Assembly: GCA_035541995.1 (NCBI GenBank)
Contig: DATKMG010000373.1
Location: 1 to 19,653, forward strand
Direction: 5' to 3'
Origin: DATKMG01 sp035541995
GTDB lineage: Bacteria; Acidobacteriota; Terriglobia; Versatilivoradales; Versatilivoraceae
Length of the DNA: 19,653 bases
The position numbers were made by a program, and so were the translations under genes. Within the stretch, counting starts at the first letter, position 1. Every line of letters begins with the position of its first letter. Of the stretch, positions 14,352 to 19,653 are shown piece after piece. A model generated the notes under the pieces. That model saw only the letters and a program-made list of their open reading frames with translations. It made no database searches and was not told the DNA's origin.

Positions 14352-15059
14352 TCAGACGTAGGAAATCGGATCTGCAACGCCTGCTTCCCGAAAGCCTCTT
14401 AACCGTAAGGCACAACTATCGCACCGTCCGCAAGCCAGATCAACATTCTGGTAGCAGGACCAAGTCAAGTGGAAAGGGGCCGACAAGCGGCAACCCATCG
14501 ACACAATCTCGCTCTTTCGCAAATGAATCACCGGAGCGTGAATCTTCAGGCAGGTCTCGGGCTTGGTTCCAATGCGAATGAGCTGGTTGAAGGTTTCATA
14601 ATACTCGGGTCGGCAATCGGGGTATCCCGAGCTGTCTTCCGCTACTGCTCCGATAAATATAGCTTGAGCACCCAGTACTTCAGCCCATGACGTGGCAATA
14701 GCCAAGAAATGGGCATTTCGAAAAGGGACGTAACTGCTAGGAATTTCATTCCGCTCCAGGTTGGCTTCCTCCACACAGATTTCAGCATCAGTCAAACTGG
14801 ACCCTCCGATTTGTCTGAAATGATCCAGGTGGCAGACTAGCCTACGGGTTACTTTGTAGTAAACTGCAATGTCTTCAAAAGACCTCAACTCGCGCTCCTG
14901 AGTGCGCTGACCATACGAGACATGCAGCATGGCCAAATCATAGTCTTCGGCTGCAATGGCCGCACAGACACAACTATCCATCCCGCCGCTGACCAGTACC
15001 ACAGCTAGGGGTCTTGGACAACTGGCCCCATCTCCCTCTATCGCTGCTTCTTCACTCAT
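14352..15059 (-). CDS. queC: 7-cyano-7-deazaguanine synthase QueC
   Basis: QueC makes preQ0 from 7-carboxy-7-deazaguanine, ammonia and ATP, on the route to queuosine in tRNA. The 235-residue product has the PP-loop ATP-pyrophosphatase motif SGGMDS (24-29), the YGQRT-E segment, SYVPFRN, and the C-terminal zinc site C202-x7-C210-x2-C213-x2-C216 (SCYQNVDLACGRCDSC), all diagnostic for QueC. The first ~16 residues are a small extension before the first beta-strand. The ATG at 15059 has GAGG 7 bases upstream and overlaps the end of the methyltransferase gene by 8 bases, so the two are probably translationally coupled. No queD, queE or queF is present in the window. Confidence 0.95.
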   Translation of the reverse strand: MSEEAAIEGDGASCPRPLAVVLVSGGMDSCVCAAIAAEDYDLAMLHVSYGQRTQERELRSFEDIAVYYKVTRRLVCHLDHFRQIGGSSLTDAEICVEEANLERNEIPSSYVPFRNAHFLAIATSWAEVLGAQAIFIGAVAEDSSGYPDCRPEYYETFNQLIRIGTKPETCLKIHAPVIHLRKSEIVSMGCRLSAPFHLTWSCYQNVDLACGRCDSCALRLRGFREAGVADPISYV

Positions 15060-15666
15060 CCGGAGAGCCTCGGATGCTTCTGTTGGGGGATTTTACAACT
15101 TTGAGACGAAATGTCATCACCTTGCCCCGGATCATGAAGCACAAGTATTGTTCCCAGAAGACTCGGACTCGCCGGAAGACTTTCGACCGGTTCTCCAGGT
15201 TGACCAGAAACTCAATCCCTAGCGCTTTGAACAACTTCAACAGCTTGATATCTCGGCGAATAACAGCAAACCGTGCCTGCGTATAGTAACTGCTTTGGTG
15301 AGATTCCTGGAAGAAATCGAAAGAGCCGCTATGAAGATGCCAAAGATGCGTCGGGTCCTGCCAGGAGGAGGAATCAGTGTAATGGGGGGTGATGATTTCT
15401 ACCTCGGCCCCATTCTTGGCAATGCGGTAAATCTCCTCCATAGTTTTAATGATAGACCCCACGTGTTCTACAACATGGCTCAGGCGGATGAAATCGAAAG
15501 TATCCTCATGGAACGGATAAGGATAGCAGTTCAGGTCATGTACAACGTCTACGCCCTCCAGGGGTTTCAAATCAAGGCCAATGCTCCCCGGAAGTTTATT
15601 CTTTCCGCAGCCGATATCCAGACTCTTTTTGTTCAGGCTGACAATAGGCTGGTGGGTAATATTCAT
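15052..15666 (-). CDS. class I SAM-dependent methyltransferase
   Basis: A 204-residue Methyltransf_11-like protein. SAM-binding motif I is SLDIGCGKNKLPG (DIGCG at 17-21), an acidic residue at the end of strand 2 is D32, and SHVVEHV (63-69) is the typical motif after strand 4. The C-terminal ~90 residues are basic and aromatic and lack a recognisable fold marker, so the substrate is unknown; relatives occur among methyltransferases of glycans and small molecules. The only ATG (15666) has GAGGAG immediately before it, unusually close for a ribosome site, and no alternative ATG, GTG or TTG lies upstream in frame before a stop. Its TGA overlaps the queC start by 8 bases. Confidence 0.82.
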   Translation of the reverse strand: MNITHQPIVSLNKKSLDIGCGKNKLPGSIGLDLKPLEGVDVVHDLNCYPYPFHEDTFDFIRLSHVVEHVGSIIKTMEEIYRIAKNGAEVEIITPHYTDSSSWQDPTHLWHLHSGSFDFFQESHQSSYYTQARFAVIRRDIKLLKLFKALGIEFLVNLENRSKVFRRVRVFWEQYLCFMIRGKVMTFRLKVVKSPNRSIRGSPDE

Positions 15667-15868
15667 CTCCTCGAAGGCAGATTTTAGCGAAATTTTCAGC
15701 GGAATGAAAAGGGATCAAAAGCAAAAAATAGTTTGGATGATGCTTGACAATAGGATTAAAATAAACAACGTTGAGATCAAGACCTACCTTGTCGCTTGTT
15801 CACGAAGCTGCAGCGGAATTAATTTCTCTCGCTTACTTACTGCGGTTGGCTGAAAGGGGATAAAAGCC

Positions 15869-16003
15869 ATGTTTGAACAAATCGACGACCCTGAACTCGC
15901 AGGACGCAAGACCTGGAAAGAACGACTGACCGAATTTGCGATCATTGTGGCGGTTGCAGCGGTAGTGTTGGGTATCATTTTCTATGCACTCCACATTGGT
16001 TAG
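15869..16003 (+). CDS. 44-residue single-pass membrane protein, unknown function
   Basis: A small gene, well supported. The ATG at 15869 has AAGGGGA (15854-15860) 8 bases upstream, and a clear intrinsic terminator follows at 16068. The product has a charged N-terminal part (FEQIDDPELAGRKTWKERLTEF, positions 2-23, in which GRKTWKERL looks like a conserved motif) and one hydrophobic segment (about 24-41, AIIVAVAAVVLGIIFYAL), ending HIG. It should be an inner-membrane protein with the charged end in the cytoplasm. I do not recognise the family. It stands alone: its left neighbour reads away on the minus strand and der lies beyond the terminator. Confidence 0.75.
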   Translation: MFEQIDDPELAGRKTWKERLTEFAIIVAVAAVVLGIIFYALHIG

Positions 16004-16067
16004 GATTGATTCCTCGGGTTGCCTGAGGCTGCGGCCTGGAGTTCAGTGACAATTGGAATCGGTTTCT

Positions 16068-16096
16068 GGAGGAGGTGTAAATCGCCTCCTCTTTTT
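16068..16096 (+). terminator. rho-independent terminator after the small membrane-protein gene
   Basis: GAGGAGG (16069-16075) pairs with CCTCCTC (16085-16091); the stem continues inward through a wobble and a G-C pair around the loop TAAAT, and TTTTT follows directly (16092-16096). This is a textbook intrinsic terminator, 65 bases after the stop, and it separates the small gene from der. Confidence 0.85.
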
Positions 16097-16145
16097 GTTT
16101 CTCGGTGGCGAAATCGAGTAGGACGTTACCATCCCGTACTCCATC

Positions 16146-16158
16146 CAGTGAATCACTG
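16146..16158. promoter_or_regulatory. interrupted palindrome upstream of der
   Basis: CAGTGA-A-TCACTG is a perfect 6+1+6 inverted repeat about 50 bases before the der start, inside the only stretch that can hold the der promoter. It could be an operator; no -35/-10 pair is evident near it. Confidence 0.25.
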
Positions 16159-16207
16159 AGCCATTTGCACGCTTATCCCACTTTCGCATCGACAGGAGAA
16201 CAGAAAT

Positions 16208-17530
16208 CTGAAGAAGCCGACGGTGGTTATCATCGGACGCCCAAACGTAGGGAAATCGACACTTTTTAACCGAATTTGCGGACGGCCCAAGGCTTTAGTA
16301 GGAAACGAGTCAGGAATGACCAGGGATCGGATTTCCGGAGATGCGGAATGGTGTGGGCGGGAATTCGAGTTAGTTGACACGGGTGGGATCACACTGGACC
16401 ATACCGAGGTGATGGCTGGCTTGATTCTCGAACAGGCCAAGAACGCCATGGAAAGGGCCTGTGCAATCCTCTTTGTGGTCGATTGCCTGGCTGGCATCAC
16501 ATCGCTCGATCGGGAACTTTCGCGGCTGCTCATTCAGTCTGGAAAACCCGTCTTTCTTGTGGTTAACAAGTGCGATTCGCCCCGGCGTTGGAATGAAGCT
16601 CTGGAGTTTTATGAGCTTGGATTCAAGCGGATGTATCCAGTTTCGGCCGCACACGGGTTGAGTATAGGAGATCTACTGGAGGAACTGGTGAAAACATTCC
16701 CCGGTTCCCAATCCGTTGGTCCTGCCGACCTTCCCGAAATCAATGTGGCCATTATCGGTCGGCCCAACGTTGGCAAATCCACATTGTTGAACCGGATTCT
16801 CGGGGAAGACCGCGCCATTGTATCCTCTGTTCCAGGAACCACGCGGGACGCAGTCGATTCCTTGTTGGTTCGCAATGGGAAGACCTACCGCTTCATCGAC
16901 ACGGCCGGTATCAGAAAGAAGAGCCAGACCCACCTCTTGGCAGAAAAGCTCAGCGTGATCATGGCTCGGAAAAATCTTAAGCGGTGCAACATTGCCCTGG
17001 TCGTACTGGACGCCAGCACGGGTGTTAATTCCATGGACGCCACAATAGCCGGTTATGCTCATGAGGCTGGAGTCTCAGTGATCCTTGTAGTAAACAAGTG
17101 GGATGAAGTCAAGAGGACCACTAAGAGTCTGAAGGAGTATGAAACGGAGCTTCGGGATCGGGTCAAGTACTTGGAGTATGCACCCATCATTTTCGTTTCT
17201 GCCCAGACAGGACAGAGGATCTCCAAACTCTTCCAGCTGGTTGATGAAGTGGCGCAGGCACGCAAAATGCGTGTTTCAACGGGCGAGCTAAACGCCTTTC
17301 TGCAGAAGGCAGCCCTGCACAAGGCGGCTTTGCCCTCTAATCAGCAAGTCAGAGTCCACTACATCACTCAGGTTGGCGTGTCCCCCCCTCTCTTCGTGCT
17401 GTTCACCAATCGTCGGGGGAGATTGCATTTTTCTCTGGAACGATATTTGATCAATCAAATTCGGCAACGCTACGGATTCTTGGGGACACCCATTCGGATC
17501 AGGCAGAAGATGGAGGCCAGGGGTGCATGA
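16208..17530 (+). CDS. der: ribosome assembly GTPase Der (EngA), probable CTG start
   Basis: Der is an essential two-domain GTPase for maturation of the large ribosomal subunit. The 440-residue product has two G domains: GRPNVGKST (first at 10-18, second near 184), GMTRD and PGTTRD switch regions, DTGG and DTAG, NKCD and NKWD, then the KH-like C-terminal domain ending in the region VGVSPPLFVLFTNRRGRLHFSLERYL. There is no ATG at the right place. CTG at 16208 follows AGGAG (16194-16198) by 9 bases and gives MKKPTVVIIGRPNVGKS, the usual N-terminus. The first GTG (16223) gives MVIIGRPN, cutting into the first strand, and lies 24 bases from AGGAG. MerR follows 112 bases downstream. Confidence 0.93.
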   Translation: MKKPTVVIIGRPNVGKSTLFNRICGRPKALVGNESGMTRDRISGDAEWCGREFELVDTGGITLDHTEVMAGLILEQAKNAMERACAILFVVDCLAGITSLDRELSRLLIQSGKPVFLVVNKCDSPRRWNEALEFYELGFKRMYPVSAAHGLSIGDLLEELVKTFPGSQSVGPADLPEINVAIIGRPNVGKSTLLNRILGEDRAIVSSVPGTTRDAVDSLLVRNGKTYRFIDTAGIRKKSQTHLLAEKLSVIMARKNLKRCNIALVVLDASTGVNSMDATIAGYAHEAGVSVILVVNKWDEVKRTTKSLKEYETELRDRVKYLEYAPIIFVSAQTGQRISKLFQLVDEVAQARKMRVSTGELNAFLQKAALHKAALPSNQQVRVHYITQVGVSPPLFVLFTNRRGRLHFSLERYLINQIRQRYGFLGTPIRIRQKMEARGA

Positions 17531-17625
17531 TCCCAATTTCTGGCCGCTGGGCCAATTGTTGTGCGGGGCGGACAGAACTAAGCAAATTACTGCCGGATCC
17601 GCAGTTTCCGGAAGCGGCAGACTCA

Positions 17626-17634
17626 TGTTATAAG
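17626..17634 (+). promoter_or_regulatory. extended -10 promoter directly before the MerR-type gene
   Basis: TG-T-TATAAG is an extended -10 element (TGnTATAAT with one mismatch). It ends 8 bases before the ATG at 17643. Transcription would then begin at about 17641, which would give an mRNA with almost no leader. No good -35 is present, which an extended -10 can tolerate. Confidence 0.4.
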
Positions 17635-17642
17635 ACCTCATC

Positions 17643-18059
17643 ATGAGCCAGTTTAATCAAGTGGAGATACCTGAGAAGTTGTATTTCAGCATTGGGGACG
17701 TTTGCAAGCTCCTCGACCTGGAAGCCCATGTCCTGCGGTTTTGGGAGAAGGAGTTTCCAGTGCTGTCTCCCTGTAAAGGGTCCAACGGCCGAAGAATGTA
17801 TCGGAGGCGGGACGTGGAGATGATCATTGTCATCAAAGGGTTGCTCTACGAACAAGGATTCACGATCGCTGGTGCGCGAAAGGCCCTGGCCGAAAGGAAA
17901 ACAAGTGGCTTGGGCGTCTCCTCTTCTCCTGCTGCAAATGCACCGCTACAGGCCACCCCCAATGCCCCAACACGCCCGTCAGGAGCGGATCCAGACGTTC
18001 TCAAGCAACTCAAGAGCGACCTGCAGAGTATCTTGACAATCTTAAACAGAAGGTGTTAG
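17643..18059 (+). CDS. MerR-family transcriptional regulator
   Basis: A 138-residue MerR-type protein. Residues 10-82 form the winged HTH: LYFSIGDVCKLLDLEAHVLRFWEKEFPVL, then GRRMYRRRDVEMIIVIKGLLYEQGFTI, with the conserved RFWE and YRRRDV. GFTIAGARKAL completes it. The remainder is a Ser/Ala/Pro-rich linker (90-115) and a short C-terminal helix (about 118-136, VLKQLKSDLQSILTILNR) that may dimerise. There is no metal-binding cysteine set, so it is not a MerR metal sensor. No Shine-Dalgarno sequence precedes the ATG. tRNA-Pro begins 13 bases after its stop, and surE follows. I know a merR - tRNA-Pro - surE order from other phyla, such as Deltaproteobacteria, which supports a conserved context. 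Confidence 0.88.
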   Translation: MSQFNQVEIPEKLYFSIGDVCKLLDLEAHVLRFWEKEFPVLSPCKGSNGRRMYRRRDVEMIIVIKGLLYEQGFTIAGARKALAERKTSGLGVSSSPAANAPLQATPNAPTRPSGADPDVLKQLKSDLQSILTILNRRC

Positions 18060-18072
18060 AGTCCAGGCCAGT

Positions 18073-18149
18073 CGGGACGTAGCGCAGCCTGGTAGCGCAC
18101 ACGCTTGGGGTGCGTGGGGTCGGAGGTTCAAATCCTCTCGTCCCGACCA
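18073..18149 (+). tRNA. tRNA-Pro (anticodon GGG), CCA encoded
   Basis: A full cloverleaf: acceptor CGGGACG/CGTCCCG with discriminator A and encoded CCA; D-stem GCGC/GCGC; anticodon stem CACGC/GCGTG with loop TTGGGGT, so the anticodon is GGG (18107-18109) followed by G37; T-arm GGAGG-TTCAAAT-CCTCT. C1 at the acceptor end is typical of bacterial tRNA-Pro. Seven T residues (18150-18156) follow the CCA and could terminate some transcripts before surE. Confidence 0.96.
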
Positions 18150-18170
18150 TTTTTTTGCCGGGACTTGGTT

Positions 18171-18941
18171 TTGCCTGAAATTCTTTTGACTAATGATGAC
18201 GGGATCCAGTCTGCTGGTATCGTGGCTTTGGCGGAGGCTGTATCGGCAGTCGGAAGAGTTACCGTGGTGGCTCCCGACCGCGAAAGAAGCGCTTCAAGTG
18301 CTTCATTGACTCTGCATTTGCCTTTGCGTTACGAAGAGGTCGGCCCGGGTCGGTTTTCGGTTGAAGGGACTCCTACTGATTGTGTCATCATCGGCCTTCA
18401 TCAGATTCTGCCTTCGCTCCCTGACCTGGTGATCTCAGGGATTAACAAAGGGGCAAATCTGGGACACGACGTCGCCTATTCGGGGACAGTGTCAGCCGCT
18501 TCCGAGGGTGCAAACCAGGGCATTCCTTCCTTCGCTATTTCTCTAGCTGCTCGCGAGGAGTTCCGGTTTGAGGAAGCGGCACAATTTGCCGCCATTCTGG
18601 CGGAGAGAATTGTCAAGGAGGGCTTGCCCTCCGGTGTAATCCTGAATGTAAATGTCCCCGGCCAGGAGATTTTAGGAGTGCGGGTCACCCGGCAGGGGCA
18701 CCGCAATGTGCGGAACATCTTTGTGGAGAACATGGATCCACGGGGACGACGGTACTTTTGGCTGGATCAAGAAATGGAGACGGAAACTCAGCGAGGGAGT
18801 GTCGACTCGGATTATATGGCAGTAAACTCAGGATTCATTTCTATTACGCCGCTGAAACTGGACCGCACCGATTATGGTTGCGCAAGGAGGATCAAAGCCT
18901 GGTCAGATATCCTTTTTAACCATGATGCGGCACCACATTGA
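18171..18941 (+). CDS. surE: 5'-nucleotidase SurE (stationary-phase survival protein)
   Basis: SurE removes phosphate from nucleoside monophosphates and short polyphosphates with a bound divalent metal. The 256-residue product has the metal ligands D9-D10 in ILLTNDDGI, S40 in PDRERSASS and N96 in SGINKGANLG, plus the catalytic-site neighbourhood SGTVSAASEG and a C-terminal segment DSDYMAVNSGFISITPL. The start is TTG at 18171: it gives MPEILLTNDDGI, the usual N-terminus, and a weak GGGA lies upstream. An in-frame TTG at 18165 would add two residues. The frame also reads back into tRNA-Pro, which cannot be coding. Two tRNA-Pro genes flank it closely: 21 bases before and 4 bases after. Confidence 0.93.
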   Translation: MPEILLTNDDGIQSAGIVALAEAVSAVGRVTVVAPDRERSASSASLTLHLPLRYEEVGPGRFSVEGTPTDCVIIGLHQILPSLPDLVISGINKGANLGHDVAYSGTVSAASEGANQGIPSFAISLAAREEFRFEEAAQFAAILAERIVKEGLPSGVILNVNVPGQEILGVRVTRQGHRNVRNIFVENMDPRGRRYFWLDQEMETETQRGSVDSDYMAVNSGFISITPLKLDRTDYGCARRIKAWSDILFNHDAAPH

Positions 18942-18945
18942 AATT

Positions 18946-19023
18946 CGGGGCGTGGCTCAGCCTGGCTAGAGCGCCTGGTTCGGGACCAGGAGGCCGGAGG
19001 TTCAAATCCTCTCGCCCCGACCA
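18946..19023 (+). tRNA. tRNA-Pro (anticodon CGG), CCA encoded
   Basis: Acceptor CGGGGCG/CGCCCCG with discriminator A and encoded CCA; anticodon stem CCTGG/CCAGG with loop TTCGGGA, so the anticodon is CGG (18981-18983) followed by G37; T-arm GGAGG-TTCAAAT-CCTCT identical to the other tRNA-Pro. It starts four bases after the surE stop. A tyrosine recombinase remnant follows, so its 3' end is the likely integration target of a past element. Confidence 0.96.
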
Positions 19024-19068
19024 TCCTTTTCAATAAACTACTGCTTCGACAACTTTGCGACCACGGCC

Positions 19069-19101
19069 AATGTCCACGTGGTTGTCTACACGCCGGACAT
19101 T
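19069..19101 (+). other. two-part stem-loop between tRNA-Pro(CGG) and the recombinase relic
   Basis: AATGTCC (19069-19075) pairs with GGACATT (19095-19101), and inside it CGTG (19077-19080) pairs with CACG (19089-19092). It lies 45 bases after the tRNA, in the stretch just inside the presumed insertion point. It could be a terminator lacking a T-run, or a relic of an attachment structure. Confidence 0.3.
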
Positions 19102-19521
19102 GTTTTGAACTTGAGCTTTCAATATTCACAAAGAGAACTAATCCCGATTTCGTTTCGACATCAGGTGAGAATGGCTGGTGAGTGGACAAATGTGGACACT
19201 AAAGACCTGGACAAAGTCCATTGCGTCGGTTATGATCCGGCAACCCCCATGAAATCATGGAGAACTGCCTGGCGTTCTCTCACAAATAAGGCTCGGCTGA
19301 AGGGACTTAGATTTCATGACTTACGCCACCACTGCATTACGCGTTCGGCAGATAAAGGAGTCCCAGAGCAGACCTTGATGGCAATTGCTGGACACGTGAG
19401 CAAGGAAATGCTGGAGCATTGCTCACACATCCGAATGGTAGCTAAGCGGGAGGCTGTTGGAGCCTTGGAGGTTTTAAGACCAGCTACAGGAGAGAGTGTG
19501 CACGCTTCACTGATTAACTGA
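19078..19521 (+). pseudogene. truncated tyrosine recombinase (phage-type integrase), C-terminal catalytic remnant
   Basis: Only the last part of a tyrosine recombinase is recognisable, from about base 19205: PMKSWRTAWRSLTNKARLKG, then RFHDLRHH (H80 and R83 by this reading), LMAIAGHVS (H106) and MLEHCSHIRM. The N-terminal DNA-binding domain and the first catalytic arginine are missing; the residues before ~45 match nothing I know. In relatives the position after MLEH is the catalytic tyrosine; here it is Cys115, codon TGC (19420-19422), one transition from TAC. The enzyme should therefore be dead. The frame itself is intact. In-frame starts are GTG at 19078 and ATG at 19171, neither well supported. 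It lies 54 bases after tRNA-Pro(CGG), the typical place for an integrase that used the tRNA as attB. Confidence 0.8.
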
Positions 19522-19653
19522 TAGGTTCTTCTCAGCCTTGAACTAAACCTATATGGTTAACTCGATGTTTGGGATATAATTCCTTTTCAAAGTAAGGGTG
19601 AGCATAGTTGTTGTCGAGATAGTAATTGCATGGGAGCAAGTTTGACCAACGCA

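Larger units (their letters stand above)
18121..19024 (+). repeat. 30-base direct repeat carried by the two tRNA-Pro genes, flanking surE
   Basis: The 3' part of both tRNAs, 18121-18150 and 18995-19024, is the same over 30 bases except for one (T at 18141, C at 19015). The copies are 874 bases apart in the same orientation and enclose surE. Similar sequence is expected of two tRNA-Pro genes, but the spacing makes deletion of surE by recombination possible and gives two possible attachment cores. Confidence 0.75.

Noticed and set aside
15744..15749. Perfect TTGACA upstream of the 44-residue gene
   Set aside because: No acceptable -10 lies 16-18 bases downstream (the bases there read AACGTT).
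19575..19580. Perfect TATAAT near the right edge
   Set aside because: No -35 at a usual distance and no extended -10 TG; any gene it serves is outside the window.
1..19653. CRISPR arrays, rRNA genes, intact insertion sequences, toxin-antitoxin or defence genes
   Set aside because: No regularly spaced repeats, transposase motifs or defence domains were seen on either strand.

Overview
The window reads as a piece of a chromosome from an Acidobacteriota-like bacterium of moderate GC content. The assignment rests on the mix of genes, not on a search: a secreted carboxypeptidase-regulatory/TPR protein, an eight-cysteine zinc-ribbon protein, a pair of SPASM-type radical SAM proteins of a kind I associate with Acidobacteriota, and short hairpin repeats. 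Nearly all genes are chromosomal housekeeping or conserved genes; only the right edge shows mobile DNA.

Layout from left to right. (1) 2-1982, plus strand: the C-terminal part of ClpB and then grpE, which has its own well-formed sigma70-type promoter, so this is a stress/chaperone block. (2) 2033-3927: an HD-GYP response regulator (minus) divergent from an unusual regulator with an N-terminal excisionase-type HTH and a C-terminal receiver (plus). (3) 3980-8030, minus: radical SAM 2, radical SAM 1, fabI and a lipoprotein, in transcription order. (4) 8031-8670: a gene-poor stretch with an 11-bp perfect hairpin and a 205-bp nested, near-palindromic foldback element. (5) 8671-11937, minus: rluB/rsuA-type pseudouridine synthase, cysE, zinc-ribbon protein, LysR regulator. 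(6) 11938-12307: palindromes and hairpins, no gene. (7) 12308-14261: a secreted two-domain protein (plus) facing a secreted TPR protein (minus), with a shared hairpin between them. (8) 14352-15666, minus: a class I methyltransferase overlapping queC. (9) 15869-18059, plus: an unannotated-size 44-residue membrane protein with a clear intrinsic terminator, then der and a MerR-type regulator that may be leaderless. (10) 18073-19521, plus: tRNA-Pro(GGG), surE, tRNA-Pro(CGG), and a truncated tyrosine recombinase whose catalytic tyrosine is a cysteine.

How the genes work together. ClpB and GrpE serve protein disaggregation with DnaK (not in the window). The two regulators at 2033-3927 probably belong to signal transduction, one of them degrading cyclic-di-GMP. 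FabI does the last step of fatty-acid elongation; the two radical SAM enzymes directly upstream have no assigned substrate and are the best candidate here for undescribed chemistry. CysE starts cysteine synthesis and may be linked to the nearby LysR regulator. QueC makes the 7-deazaguanine precursor. The merR-tRNA-Pro-surE order resembles an arrangement I know from other bacterial phyla, and the recombinase relic directly after the second tRNA-Pro suggests that an integrated element once used that tRNA as its attachment site.
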